Positions 21,430 to 34,098 of a stretch of 64,000 bases of DNA are shown here, one piece after another. Made by a program: the position numbers and the translations under genes. Source of the stretch: Rhododendron vialii (taxonomy: Eukaryota; Streptophyta; Magnoliopsida; Ericales; Ericaceae); NCBI RefSeq assembly GCF_030253575.1, contig NC_080567.1, positions 31,694,501-31,758,500 on the forward strand. The letters run 5' to 3'. The notes beneath the pieces were generated by a model that saw only the letters and a program-made list of their open reading frames with translations, did not search any database and had not been told where the DNA came from. Numbering within the stretch: the first letter of the stretch is position 1; each line of letters starts with the position of its first letter.

Positions 21430-22175
21430 TGCGATTCTAAGAGAAGATATTTTCTAGTCATATGCATGGTGCATGGTTCTCTTTTCCTGAGGCCCCGATT
21501 TTAAATTGTATCCTTCAAATTTTAGTAACAGTCAGAATCTTAATGCGTGTATGATATGTATACCTCTTGAATCATCTTGAATTCATAATAAGTTGCATAG
21601 AAATTTATACTATCACTAGAAATTGTCCGTGCCTAAAAGCACGGCGCAATGCTTTCTAAACATAGTCTAAATGAAGTATCAAACCCTATTTTTTTTAAGG
21701 TTTTTTTTTTGTGTGGATACAACGGAAAAAGATGCTATCTCACATGAGGTGAGTTTCAGATATGCGTATGGTCCCACCTTATGTGAGAGGAGTATTACAA
21801 ATAACCGTGAATTAGAAAAAAATTTCCTTCTCCCAACAAAATCTACTTCTTGAAAATTTTCATTTTGAGAATAAGCTTCAAACATGGTGCATCTAACCAA
21901 ATTCATAAAATAGTCTAACACAATAAATATTACCAAATCTGTTTAATCCGTTAGTTGCATTCAAGGATAGCATCAGAGATATTAAAAATGTATAATCATA
22001 CGAGATTCCAACTCGAATTCAATTTTTTGAAGTCTACTCACTCAAAAGTGACACCCTTATCGCACTTGTTTCCTTAACTGACCTAGAAAAATAGAAAATA
22101 GTTCCAATATTACATATAACCAAATAAGGTGTAGAGTTTGAAACTCTATCTACCCAAAAGAACGAAGATGGAATC
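21430..22175. other. non-genic stretch downstream of alpha-2
   Basis: AT-rich, with no gene. It replaces the position where exon 8 of alpha-2 should lie, so a deletion or rearrangement joined the left duplication block to exon 7 of alpha-2 near 22178. Confidence 0.5.
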
Positions 22176-23870
22176 ACCAACGAGGGGAAGCCACCAATTG
22201 CCATGAAAGTAAGGAATGAAGCAATAAACATGAGGAGTGCACCTGTGGGCTGAAAATAATCACAACCATATTTATCAATATTGCCTTTCTTGTTGCACAA
22301 ATCTGTAAAAGATGGAATCACACATCTATTTGTTGCATCCTAACATCTGTGAATTCTTTAGCTCTCCGATAATGACACATATACACATCGAATTTTCGTT
22401 GAAAAGCTTCTACATTGCATAAGTTCTGATAGTGTGCGTCTTTTTAGCAACGAATGCTATCCTACCTTCACAATATTAAGTGTTCACTTTTTCAAAAAAG
22501 AAAAAATGGTGAAATTGTTTTGCTCCTCTGTTTCTTACTTGGATTGAACTGTAACTCGTGCCAATGTCATAATAAAGAGTTCCCAAACCGACAGCCAAAG
22601 CGATATAGATTGCTAGGCGCAGCCAGTAATAACCAACTTCGCGAGACATGTTGACAGAAGACCTTTTGGTGAGAACAAGGCATTGAGTAAAGAAGCTAGC
22701 ATGGCTTCTGCTCGTCTCAAGTGATCCACCTCCCTGAAACACTCAGGAACAGTTGCCGGTATATTATGTCCATCAGATTTTCGAAAATGATAAATTCCAA
22801 GATTTACTTATTTCCTGAGTTACCTTTCTGCATATGTCAGAAACTTGTCTTTTAACTCTTTGATGGCTATCAGATGAGTTATAGGATGTTACGAGAATGT
22901 TGATCACTTCCTCTTTCGCTACCTTTCCTGTAGATCCGTGCTCCATGTCCTGTCCAATATTACACTAAGTATGAAGCGAAACGAAGGTGCAGTTCAATAA
23001 GGTTGTTACCTCGTAAAAATCTGTGTTTATCATTCTAAGGAATTAATCAGATGGATTCTGAAGAGTCGTGTAAATGAAGCCGTTTGATGTGAAAAACTTC
23101 AACGAATCAAAATCAAGAATGAATGAATTAGTAGCTACACAAACTTTTTCAATGAAAACACTTCCAGGATGTATACATGGAATTTCCTTTGCTCTTACCT
23201 CATTTGTTGTGCTAGCAGGGCCAAAGTACACCACTCTACCCAAAGACAAGAGACAAAGGTTGTCGAACAGTTCGAACACTTCACTGCTCGGTTGATGGAT
23301 GGCCCCGATGATAGTCCTCCCCTCTCTTTGCTCTAGTTGAGTGATTCTACTCATGACATAGTACGACGCTGCACTATCTAGTCCGCTCGTTGGCTCGTCT
23401 AGGAAAAGAAGCTTTGGGCGTGTCAGGATCTCGATGCAAATGCTCGCCCGCCTCCTTTGGCCCCCGCTGAGGCCCTTGGTGCCCCAGCCTCCAATTCTTG
23501 TGTTCATACAATCGTGCAATCCCATTTCTCGTATTGTGATTTCTGCTCTTTCCTTTTTTTCGAATTTGGACATGGAGTTCGGTAGCTGAAATTGAGCGGA
23601 GTAGTAAACGGCTTCTATAACGTTGAAATCAAGGTTTCATCTTGGGTCACATAAGCCTGATTTGACGACAAACAGAAAAAAAAAAAAAGTAGTTATTGAA
23701 GGGATTTGAGTTTTTAAATAAGTTGAGGAATTTTTATTTATTTTTAATCCTTACCGATGTTCCATAAGCCAGAGCCTGTTTGCGACCATTAATTAGAATA
23801 TCACCAGTGTGTCCAGTGTTGGCTCCCAGTCTCCCTGCAGTTTGTGATATGTTAGTAAATATACCAAGAG

Positions 23871-24158
23871 GAGAAAATCTTGTTTACGGACTCAATCTTG
23901 ACCGTCCAAAAGTGTTCTGGACAGTCCGAAACACTTTTGGACGGTTGTGATTGGTTGGTGTTGTGAACAGTATGTTTACAGCACCTTCGTAAATAAGCAT
24001 ATCTCATTTACTTATTCATATAAGTATATCTCATTTACTTATACTTATTTACGGAGGTGCCGTAAACATGCTATTTACAGTACCAACTGAACCAATCACA
24101 GCCGTCCAGAACACTTTTGGACGGTCACAATTGAGTGCTCCATAAACAATATTTTCTC
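23871..24158. mobile_element. MITE with GAGAAAATCTTG ends, in intron 1 of alpha-2
   Basis: Same ends and same intron position as the element at 13271-14229. The interior is a long hairpin: ACACTTTTGGACGGTTGTGATTGG returns as CCAATCACAGCCGTCC...ACTTTTGGACGG around a centre near 24020. It does not carry the solo LTR found in the alpha-1 copy. Confidence 0.7.
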
Positions 24159-24507
24159 ATAAGTAAATACTTAAACGCATAAATTGTGACATTTGGAAAA
24201 AAAAAAAAGGATTCTGACATTGGCTTTTATTGGTGCATCGCACAGGAGATACGTGCACTTGTTTGTCAGTATCAGAGTGTGTATCATTGTCCTGAAAATG
24301 GAAAGTAGTACACGTACCTGCTAAGGCGTCGAGTAGGGTAGTCTTGCCACAGCCGGAAGGGCCCATTACAGCCAAGACCTCACCGGGCTGCGCGTAACCT
24401 GTAAGGCCTTGGACGATGGGTCTCCGTCTACCTTTTATATCTGAAACCGTGACCCATAAATCCTCCCATGTCACAGAAATGCCTCCATTGTTGTTCAACA
24501 GAGGTTC

Positions 24508-25030
24508 TGTTATCCAAAAGTTTCAATCGGGAATCCAGAATACAAATTCTATTGCATTTACACAAGAATTGAAATACAATATAATGAAACTACAAAACCG
24601 AAATGAGAACCGAAATACTGAATATGGATTTGTGAACCGAAACCCGTGTTGCACACGGTGTCCTTAAAACAGATTCACCGCCTACCGGAGGGTGTTGAGA
24701 TTACTCGGCGTCTGTCTCCCAGGATTGATCCGGCTCGGACCACGAACGTCGGAACACCACCGAAGAACGTCTTGGCGAACTAACTCAGCGTCTATCTCTC
24801 TCTCTCACAATATCAGAATGCTAGTGAATTCTTGGGTGAAAACTTGTGTTGAACAATGCTGTGAAAAGCTCCTTTTATAGGCAGAGCATGACCCTAATAA
24901 TTCTGGCAGCCTTCAATACGTGGAGTAAATGGCATAATGAATGGGGGAAAAACCGCCACAATGAATAGAGGTAACCCCCACCATGAATATGGGGAAGTAA
25001 AGGCCTCCCAATCCATTCAAATTTCCAACA
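24508..25030. mobile_element. solo LTR (fossil) in exon 1 of alpha-2
   Basis: TGTTATCC...TTCCAACA, 523 bp, flanked by GGTTC on both sides (24503-24507 and 25031-25035), a perfect 5-bp target duplication. The uninterrupted exon in alpha-1 (GTTCAACAGAGGTTCAACTC near 14565) gives the empty site. No internal region. It differs from the family at 13390 and 25401. Confidence 0.88.
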
Positions 25031-25400
25031 GGTTCAACTCTAACGTCCTCGTGATCTACCATTACTCCATGGTACTCTGGCAATATTGGACTAGTGCTGG
25101 TTTCCACCTCCACTGAATGAACCTTGATTTTCGTATCGGTATGTGTGTCTGATCAGTTGAGAGGTACCCACATTAGGTTCCGTGGAGTGTTGAAGTGTGG
25201 ACATTGTTCTGTCGTGTGTATTTTAAGAGAGAAAAAAGAGAGAGCTGGTGAGGGCATGCAGTGACAAGGGAAGGCAGAATTCTGCATATATTGGCTTATG
25301 CTCGGTTATTGAGAAATCTCAGTGCGGTTCTTTATTAGTCGGTAGGTGGGGCGGTGAGATATCTTCTAGTATTAATCGAATTCGAGGTACGCGCAATCTG

Positions 25401-26156
25401 TGTTGGTAATCCGGTCTTCAATAAGATGAAAGTGATGGCGTCGTCTCTTCAAACTTGGAACGGTAGAAGCATTCGAGTCACGTTGGAGAATGCTTTTCTA
25501 AAGACAGTATTTGCCCCCACAGAAGGTGTGCACCGGGTTACAGCAAATCCGCCTTCAAGATAAATCGAATTCGAACTCTAGGTTCTTTCTGTCTGCGTTT
25601 GCACAAACGAAGACAGACAGAATATCCGCTAAGCTAATGTAAAAGAACCAAGAACTGATATTCTATTCCTATGGAATAATAGAATTTCAGTTTGTCATTT
25701 TAGGAAGAGAATGTGTAGAGAGAAATAGATCAATTCAGCATGGAATTTTTCCGATTTTTTAATGACTTTACAAATGGCCTATTTATAGACTTATAAGCAC
25801 CCTTGTATGAAAGGTTGTGTGTTTTTGAAGAAACACACATTAGAATAGTCATGTCTTTTAAAGACACTAGTTAGGAAAGATCATGTCTATTGAAGACATT
25901 TAATTAGAAGGAAACATGCCTCTTGGTAGGCACCCTTTCATGAAACATTTAATTAGAAGGGTCATGCCTCTTGGAGGCATCCCCATGTTTCATATCCTTT
26001 CCCAAACGAACACAGCCTAAATTAATGGGTGTTACAACCATTTACATAAAGTCACAACCCATGTAAAAAAGTGTAGCAACCTTTCACAAAAATCTCACTC
26101 ATCACCTTTCCAAAAATTCCAAACTAAAATCCAATTTATTTTGAAAATCTCCAACA
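25401..26156 (-). mobile_element. LTR at one end of a minus-strand LTR element (fossil)
   Basis: TGTTGGTAATCC...TCTCCAACA, 756 bp, colinear with the solo LTR at 13390-14157. Directly beyond 26156 the minus strand has the purine run GGTGGGGGAT, a polypurine tract placed as expected next to a 3' LTR. The element therefore reads on the minus strand with its body at higher coordinates. Confidence 0.75.
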
Positions 26157-27000
26157 ATCCCCCACCATTTTTGAAATAAGGAAAAAGAGTTCTTGGTTCT
26201 TTCAAAAGGCTTGTGCATATATGAATAGTGTCTCACGACTTCAACCATCCACTTAGTAAACCATGTCAAAGCTAGTCAGGCAGCATAGTAGACATATGTT
26301 TGAACTAGTTGTCCTATAGTGACTAATCGGACTTGTCTCACACACAACTCTCCAAATAATGCAGATATCCCAATCGGTTGACCCGTGAACTGGCCTTGGG
26401 TCTTTATCTTGATTTCATGAGCGCTTTAAGGTCTAGCCCCCTAGACCTATAGAAAGCTGCACCACTTCCACACTCACATAGGTAGATTCTTACCGGTGCC
26501 CCTGTAACAACGGCACCTAAAATCTATTAAGAGCTAAGTAGTTCATCCTCCTTTATTTACACATTACAATTTCCAAGCACTCTACCGTGGGATGAATAAA
26601 ATAATATTTTAAGTGCTTACAATCACGACATATGATGTAATTTCTCATTGAACTCAAGAGATTGAGAGCATCAACCAGCTGAGTTGAGTTTCCACCAGGA
26701 GTGATCAAATTAAGTGGGCAAAAGTCTCATCCCCTTTGATGTCATGTCTTCCACACCAAATCTCTTGCAAGAATAAATAAACCCATTGCTGTGAAAGCAA
26801 TATTTTCCATAGCTATATCAACATAGTTTATGACGTGATTAACTTGTCCGGACTACCACCACAGTCATAACTATTAACCCTCTTTCTTAAGTGACTTACT
26901 GAGAAACATATCCGTGACAAAATACCATGTCACTCCATCTCATCGTAAAATCCTCACTTTAATCCAAGAGAGAACCCCCCACACGTACAAAATAGACATA

Positions 27001-27268
27001 CTCCCTCCGTCCCTAAATGTTTGGCACTTTCATGCTTTTTATTGTCCCATATTATTTGTCCATTTTGAAAAGTCAAAAACAAAATATGGTAAATTTCCTA
27101 TGTTATCCTTTTCTTTTGGGCACCAAATTTCAAATTCAAATTTTCAAGTACTATTTAAAGTACACTAGAAGGGTAAGATTGGATACTTGATTTTTGCACA
27201 ATACAATAATATTTGTTCCTTAAAAGTTAGAACTCCCAAAAGTACCAAACATTTAGGGACGGAGGGAG
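27001..27268. mobile_element. Stowaway-type MITE
   Basis: The ends CTCCCTCCGTCCCTAAATG and CATTTAGGGACGGAGGGAG are perfect inverted repeats, flanked by TA on both sides (26999-27000, 27269-27270). This is the classic Tc1/mariner Stowaway signature. The 268-bp interior is AT-rich and non-coding. Confidence 0.93.
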
Positions 27269-29036
27269 TACTATTTATCTATGGTTTCCATACTTAAATT
27301 ATATCAGGCGCCTTTGTATCCATCATAACGGACGAATACCAATTACAAGCATATAAACCAACTCCACCAAATAAACTAATTTGGATTTTATTAACTTGTG
27401 GGCCATAATTGTTTGGAACAATTATGCAACCAAAATAATAGTAATTTGTCATTCCACTCCATATCTTTGTTTAACCTCCAATATACATAGGAGAACATCT
27501 GACCGAAAGGCCACATAATCAACATTCCTTCCAATGAAAATCATATTTCATACTTCTTGGAATAAACATGACTCTTCATTTTAATCCAAACACCACATCC
27601 TTTGGTTATCCTCCAATGGGCACACCATTTAGTCTAAGACCAAGAGCCACACCTTTTGGGTTACACCCCTTGGTTAAATCCTTAAACCTCCATATATATA
27701 CATATATACATGTATATATCAAAGTGTATTTTGGTAAAGGGCAACAGAAGAGTCCCGTCCGTTTTTATTTTCTCAAAAAACAAATTCATTCATATAAAGA
27801 ATTCACAACACCCACCATTTTGATTACCTTATGCAAATAACATGCATATAAATTATGATGGTATGTTCAATTTTGGAAATGGCTTCCAAAACTAGGATTT
27901 CAGAATACTCTATATCTAGCAATTTGCATAAAGCAAAACATTCGAGATAATTTAAATAGCCCCCAATTCGGTTAACCACCGACCACGTGTTCAACAGTAC
28001 TGTAACCTTGTACTTTTCCAAACACGATTCTATCAAGGCCGTCAAACACCGCTCATCAAGGGCCACATAACGAATTCCCGTGTTACCGAAACACTACCAT
28101 GAGACAAATACCATGTCAGGCATCACCTTCGACAGGCCACATAAACCTTGGCTATAAAAATCTATCCAAAACTTTCATGAATAAAACCTTATACCCATGC
28201 ATATAAACGAAACATTTTAAATAAAACCGTTGTATATGCACGGTCAGTTTACTCCTCCTCAATGGTCCAAAACCGAAACCATTCAAACGGTGCAACAATT
28301 TAAATATTAATAAAATATCAATAAAAGCCACCGATTCATATAAATTGAAATAACCGGAAAAGTACACTATTCCATCAAATCTCATCAAAGATCTGATACA
28401 AGCATTGCAACAATATCTCCATAGATATTAAAGGAGTAATGCAACAATTAGATAAATTTCTAATTAATACTTCACGAATAATCAGTCCCGAAACTATCAA
28501 AGTTCTGAACCACAACGAACTCAAACAGTTAATTATCGATTGATAACTACATAAAAAGTAGCAATAGCCGTGATTGTTCAGACAATCACACCGTTTCTGA
28601 CTGTTAACAAATATGTTTTGAAACGGAGACAAAACCATTTGTCTACCCATGTGTCATCCTCACATTCACAACAACATTAACAATACTAACAAGCCAATAA
28701 GAGCATCCCTACTGCATGCCAATTCAAACGTCAAACATGATTCGGTGCGGTGGGAAAGAGCCAACTGAATCGTGTTAAGAGACAATGCAGTAAATTAACC
28801 ACCAAGTGTCCATAATTATGAAATTACTATTCTAGTCATACCCAAATCAAAAATATAATCAACTCCATAATTGTGGACTCAAAATTATGCATACACCAAC
28901 TAACGAATCATAATTGCCAACTTAACATCCTTTATTTAAGCACAAGAGTACACAACATACATCTCCAAATAAAAGAAATGTGGATCAAACCTACTTAGCA
29001 TGTGGATACATAAACTATCACACATATTTCAACACC

Positions 29037-29672
29037 CTAATCAACCAAAAATTTAATCTTCTTTAAAGATCCAGGACAAGGAACGCTCTTGCGTGCCGTC
29101 CGCCTAATTATCGGCCCTTTATGACTAAAAACATCATTATGTTTCTTTCTTGCCATTTCCATTGTCTGCAATCCACACAAAGGAGTCAGAGCAAAAACAC
29201 ACTCGTTCACTCCTTCAAAACCTAGCGGAGGGAACAATTCACTGTTGACACCGTCAAGCAAACCTCCCATCGCTGCCATAGACTCATCGGAATCCTCCAT
29301 ATTTTCCAATGGAGCCATCTCCTTTGGACTATGAAAATCATCATACGCGGATGAATCCTTTCCAATTTCCTGAGACCCATGTTCCGATATTTCCTTAACC
29401 GGATTAGCCGCAATGTTTTGGACTGCTTGTTCTACCACAAAAGAGTCCTCTTCGTCAGAAGAGATATCAATCATCACCGGTTGACTCTCATTCAAGAGGC
29501 CTCGCCTTGCAAAGAACTCTTTCCATTCTTTAAACCAAAGAATATCCTCGGGACTTGGAGGTGTTGAAGAGTCTCCCAAAACGATGTTAAACGATGGAAG
29601 AAAATGAGCCGAAAGGCGTATGATGTTCAAGGGAATTTCGGAAGGCATTATTGTCGGTAAAATTCTATCCAC
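29037..29672 (-). CDS. 211-codon frame of unknown function within the LTR element body
   Basis: Starts MDRILPTIMPSEIPL and ends in a basic tail (RRTARKSVPCPGSLKKIKF). The middle is acidic and serine-rich with DISSDEEDS around residue 70. A short aromatic stretch, ILWFKEWKEFF, lies near residue 45. No membrane segment, signal peptide or zinc knuckle is visible and I do not recognise a family. It is by far the longest non-compositional open frame in this part of the window and lies on the same strand as the LTR element around it, so it may be an extra element-borne gene or a captured host fragment. An intron-split host gene is less likely, since no flanking exons were seen. Confidence 0.35.
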   Translation of the reverse strand: MDRILPTIMPSEIPLNIIRLSAHFLPSFNIVLGDSSTPPSPEDILWFKEWKEFFARRGLLNESQPVMIDISSDEEDSFVVEQAVQNIAANPVKEISEHGSQEIGKDSSAYDDFHSPKEMAPLENMEDSDESMAAMGGLLDGVNSELFPPLGFEGVNECVFALTPLCGLQTMEMARKKHNDVFSHKGPIIRRTARKSVPCPGSLKKIKFLVD

Positions 29673-30129
29673 TCAAATGGGTTTGTCGGTAACTCACACA
29701 AACAAGAGACAATTAGTGCTCTCGAAAGAATACTAATTAACATAACAGAGAGTATGTGAACACTTTTGAAAAAGATACTTTACATATTGAAAAAGCAACT
29801 GTTCCTAACCGATTAAGAATTCGAATTTTAGTAATACCGGCTGCTTCTAACTGTTCAAGTGCCGTTTGACCAAGAAGATGCCAATACCATGACCAAGAGG
29901 TGCCACATGGTTGCTTTTTAATCCCAAGCAGTGCCAATTCAGCTTCCCACCAAAGGGGCCATAAGACCTATGGGTCCAATTACTTATAATCCAAACGGTG
30001 CAACGGCACAGAAGATAAGCAACTGCTAATAACGATTTGTAACCAATATAAAACACATATCCTAGTAAAACCACATGTCCCTTTAACACATATCTCCAGC
30101 ATACAAGTCATGCATAAAAATAAATACCA

Positions 30130-31440
30130 ATCTGTTTGTACCACAATTAAGATTTCTATTTTTACCCGTCGATCAGGTGACACGTGGCAGGGGTAAATAT
30201 GAGCAAATGTGAGGATAGAGTGGACTTAACTTAATGATTCAGAGTGGAGGTGAATCGATGGTGAAACTATAAAAAGTCTTGTCCATCGATTGGCCTACAC
30301 GTGGCGTATTCTTGTGGCATTTTGGACCGTCGATCGGGTGACAGGTGTCAAATGGACGTGGATCCCATGTTTCCATGATTGAAGAGGATGGAAACCGCAA
30401 TCAACGAGACAATTTTCTCAACGTGGGCATGATCGGGAGTTGAAGGAAGTTCATAATCAGAATCCGAGAAGTTTTCAACTGCCACTTTGGGGGGAAAGTT
30501 TTGAATTCAAATGTAATGTAAGGAGGCCTATTTAAGTACAAGTTAGTAGCAGTTTCAAGGACACACAAACAACGCCAATCAGGCCTTTATCTTTTCTTTT
30601 CTAGGAGTAGAATTAACTTGTAATTGTTCACTCAATCATCTCGATTGATTGTTCTTCTACTTTGAGGGTTAATAAAGTCCATTTTGTTAATCTTCTTCCA
30701 TACTTCACCCACTTCATTGTTTGTTTCTAAAGAAGTCCTGAAATACGGCAAGGAACCAAACTCCACTTTTCACATCCACATTCCAGCAAGCTTTACAATA
30801 CGATTTCCCGTCGATTCTCCGTCGATTGGAAAGAAAACAGGAATTTTGATAACACAATCCCGCACCATATACTCAAATTGCAATTAACTGAAGAACTATA
30901 ATATGCATATTGCATTTTACTAATTCAAACCAATGTCGTAACTGTCCACACCCACTCATTTCACCCAAACGAATACATGGACCAACACCAATCCCGTGGA
31001 TTGTCCGATCATGATCAACGACAACGATCGAATCATCCTAACCGGCGCACCAACCTGTATGACTTCCCCGTCACACGTACGCCCCGTGGTTTCTTCGTCA
31101 GTGACACGTCACCGCCAAGTCATTGGATTATTAGTTGAACCATAATCACAATGCCAAAATTGTCTTTTGTTTTGACAATTCTCCCACGTATTGATGAAAC
31201 TATGAGTTTGCATTTCGAAAACTATAGTCTATAGGCATGACAAAAAGAGATTATAGTGTACCTTGCACCTTGAGGAAAAATAGTAAGGGTTTACGGCTCA
31301 CTAGAAAATGCAGCCCCAAAAGTTAATTATTATTATTAACCCCTTTTGCCTTTAAGACTCCAATCACATCTATCCGTCTTCGTCATAAGGACCCATACCA
31401 TAATCAATCCACTTTCATCTTTGCAAAAATACTGTCTTTA
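30130..31440. other. non-genic stretch with LTR-like pieces
   Basis: Holds a TATTTAAGTAC promoter-like motif (about 30530) and GAAGTCCTGAAATACGGC (30733-30750), shared with the segment at 7400-7980. GTCGATCGGGTGACAGGTG and a variant recur near 30165 and 30330. No gene is seen. Confidence 0.4.
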
Positions 31441-31442
31441 GA

Positions 31443-31615
31443 TTGTTGGTAATCCGGTCTTCAATAAGATGAAAGTGATGGTGTCGTCTCTTCAAACTTG
31501 GAATGGTAGAAGCATTCGAGTCACGTTGGAGAACGCTTTGCTAAAGACAGTAGTTGCCCCCACAGAAGGTGTGCACCGGGTTACAGCAAATTCGCCTTCA
31601 AGATAAATCGAATCC
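31443..31615. mobile_element. LTR fragment (fossil), same family as 25401-26156
   Basis: TTGGTAATCCGGTCTTCAAT and the following 170 bp match the start of the LTR at 25401 closely, to GATAAATCGAA. A short inverted piece of the same LTR (complement of TCTAAAGACAGTATTTTTGC) lies just before it at about 31424-31444. Confidence 0.75.
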
Positions 31616-31889
31616 CAACAACGGGACCCATCGCGCCGGCCAGGGAGCGTTGAAGAAAGAGAGAAAGGAAAAATACAAGTATTTAGTGTAACTAATTTGT
31701 CGTTACGTTTTTTTTCCAAAATATATTCATGAATTACTCTTTGCTGGTTTTATAGGCTTGAAATTAGATCACGGATCTGTGATCTGCTTTATACATGCAG
31801 AATTGTTGACGGTGATTTTAATTTTTGGTGATTGATTAGGTCATGCGCGATTTTAGATGGGGTGTTCTGTGCAGACCTCTCTTTTTTTT

Positions 31890-32800
31890 TTGTGAATTCA
31901 CACTTCTTCTTCTTCTTTTTTGTAAATTCTTTTTTTGAAGGTGTGAATTTTGTTTTTTGAATGTGTGTGTGTGTGTTTTTTTTTTTTAAGTGTGAATTCT
32001 TTTTTTCCTGAATGTGTGAATTCTAAATTTGGTGTTGTGAATTCTGTCTTTTTCGAAGATCTGAATTCTGCAAAAGTATATGAAATTATGGGGGAGTGAA
32101 TTATGCAAAAGATGTGGAAATGACTGTTTGTAGCCCCAAGAATTCACTTCCAGAATTCACACTCGCCAGAGTTGTACCGGGGCTAAATTCGCACCAAGAA
32201 TTCACAGTTTGTGAAGTGTACATGGGTGTGAATTTTGAAGGGGGTGTAAATTATGCACAGGGTGTGAATTCTGTACATGGGTGTGAATTTTGAAAATGGT
32301 GTGAATTCTGCACAGGGGTGTGAATTCTCAGAATGTGAATTCTAGGGGGCATGAATTTTGCACTTGTAAATTCTGTACAGGGGTGTGAAATCTAGGGTGT
32401 GAATTCTGTAAAGGTATGTGAATTCTGAAAAAAGATGTAAATTTTGAAAAGATGTGTATTGAAATATTGTGTGAATTTTGGGGTGTGAATTCTGCAAATG
32501 GGTGTAAATTTTGTAGGGTGCGAATTCTAGAGTGTGAATTCTGTAAAAGTATGTGAATTCTGAAAAAAGATATAAATTTTGAAAAGATGTGTATTGAAAA
32601 ATTGTGTGAATTCTGGGGTTTGAATTCTGCAAATAGGTGTAAATTTTGTAGGGTGTGAATTCTTGCAAAGGGGTGTGAATTCTGCAACGGGTGTGAATTC
32701 TAAAATGTGTGAATTCTAGAACTGGTGTGAATTCTTAGAGTGTGAATTCTTGATGTGTGAATTTTTCAAAGGGGTGTAAATTCTGGAGGTGTAAAAAGTG
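31890..32800. repeat. degenerate minisatellite with core GTGTGAATTCT
   Basis: More than twenty copies of GTGTGAATTCTG or one-base variants occur at spacings of about 12-25 bp. Within it a 135-bp higher-order unit is duplicated (32397-32531 and 32532-32666, both with GTATGTGAATTCTGAAAAAAG and GATGTGTATTGAAA). Most units contain an EcoRI site. Minus-strand frames rich in QNSHP words are products of the repeat and not genes. Confidence 0.9.
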
Positions 32801-34090
32801 ACAAGGACAAAATAGTAAAAGCATCTTAAAAAGGGTCTTGAGGGGATAGCAAGACAAAAAAGGGTTGGGATGGAACCCCAACAAAAAAATGGGACTGGCC
32901 TGTCATTTCCCGTTCCTTTTTTTTGGTGGAGCTAATAGGTAATGGGTCATTTGACTTGGTCAAATGGCCATGTGACAAATATTCCCATCAACTCGTTCTC
33001 TTTCTTCTTACGAGACTTCATCAGATTCATAACAAATCATGATATGCCTTTTGAACAAATTAACATGTACAAGGCCTTGTCCTCGTAATTAAATTAGTTG
33101 GGCCTCGTTTTGATCTTTACAGAATATTGCCCACAGCCCATAATTCCAATCTCTCGACCGAAATGGATTAAAATTAATCGGACCCAATTAATACTATCTT
33201 GGCTCATTAATTTTAGCCCAATACATCTCTATTTTTCGGCCCAATTTAATCAAATTCCAATTAAATGGCCCTACAGCGCTTGTCTAGGTCTGGGTGTCAA
33301 AAACGGATGTAAACAGTTGGGCTTCTGTTTAGTGGCTTATTTTGTAGGCTTAACCCTTGAAATTTTTTTGGTGCATGATGGGATATGCAGATTAGCAGAT
33401 AGGATAATGTAGGTGTAACCATGCTCCATTTATATTGTCGGGGTAAGAGCATTGAAAAATATGTTTAGCTTCATCAAGTAGCTATAGAGACTTGAACCCT
33501 AACTGTGTTCGAGGAACTCAAATATTTACCTATTAGTACAATCACTGCGTGGTGTTGCTTCAACCTACATGTACTTGAATTCCGTATTACTGACCTCTAT
33601 GATAATCCAGAATTATAAGGTCTACACCCTTTAAATATAGGAGTCCTCGCCCTACCTGAATTCTGCCTCTCCTTGGGTGAATCCTGGTTCTGTCACTGGC
33701 TCCACCCACAAACTTGAGACGAGCAATGCTACATCCGTCTTAAAAATTCTCTCAGAAGTGATTATAGGACCCAAGATACCGATTATAGGTTCCACCATCA
33801 CTTGTGAGATAGGATATAATTAGTATATAAGATTGAATGTAAACTTAGATATGTGCCCATGGCAGTTTCAATTGGAGGTAAAATGCGAAAACCAGAAGTA
33901 GATCAGTCAACACACTCACAAAAACACAGGCTTAGGCTTGGCTTAGATCTCTAGAATAATGTGAGATTGAGGTCTAATCGAAGATGAAACCTACGAACTT
34001 AACTATATAGAAAAACGCAAGTACAATGACTGCATATATAGGTTGATGATTACATGAAAACTCAGTAAACGCGGAAAAAGGAAGAAATGG
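32800..34090. other. non-genic stretch 3' of the ABCG gene
   Basis: No gene. The stretch at 33500-33570 resembles 7080-7170. The last few hundred bases should contain the 3' untranslated region and terminator of the minus-strand ABCG gene. Confidence 0.5.
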
Positions 34091-34098
34091 TGAGAAAG

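Larger units (their letters stand above)
22178..25204 (-). pseudogene. ABCG half-transporter pseudogene, alpha type (copy alpha-2), lacks exon 8
   Basis: Exons: 1 (25204 to 24318, split by a solo LTR at 24508-25030), 2 (23755-23834), 3 (23199-23656), 4 (23010-23096), 5 (22824-22949), 6 (22539-22733) and 7 (22249 to about 22178, where homology ends). It is more like alpha-1 than the beta gene. Defects: a 14-bp deletion near codon 18 relative to alpha-1 shifts the frame; exon 3 is 7 bp short near the start; exon 4 has CAA changed to TAA (NPSD then stop). The last exon, with four membrane segments, is missing. Walker A, LSGGQ and [12 protein letters not shown] still read well in isolated frames, so decay is fairly recent. 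Confidence 0.9.
26157..30130 (-). mobile_element. body of a non-autonomous LTR element (fossil)
   Basis: About 4 kb follow the polypurine tract with no recognisable gag, protease, integrase or reverse transcriptase. This resembles large non-autonomous (LARD-like) elements. It contains a Stowaway MITE (27001-27268) and one 211-codon frame on the minus strand (29037-29672). The far end is not defined. An LTR piece of the same family at 31443-31615 may mark it or may be a separate fragment. It looks old and incomplete. Confidence 0.45.

Noticed and set aside
32328-32687. Two overlapping 108- and 119-codon minus-strand frames rich in QNSHP words
   Set aside because: They are translations of the GTGTGAATTCT minisatellite in two frames, with no non-repeat content.
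31890-32800. CRISPR-like spaced repeats
   Set aside because: Unit spacing is irregular, spacers are degenerate copies of the unit, and the context is a plant nuclear genome without cas genes.
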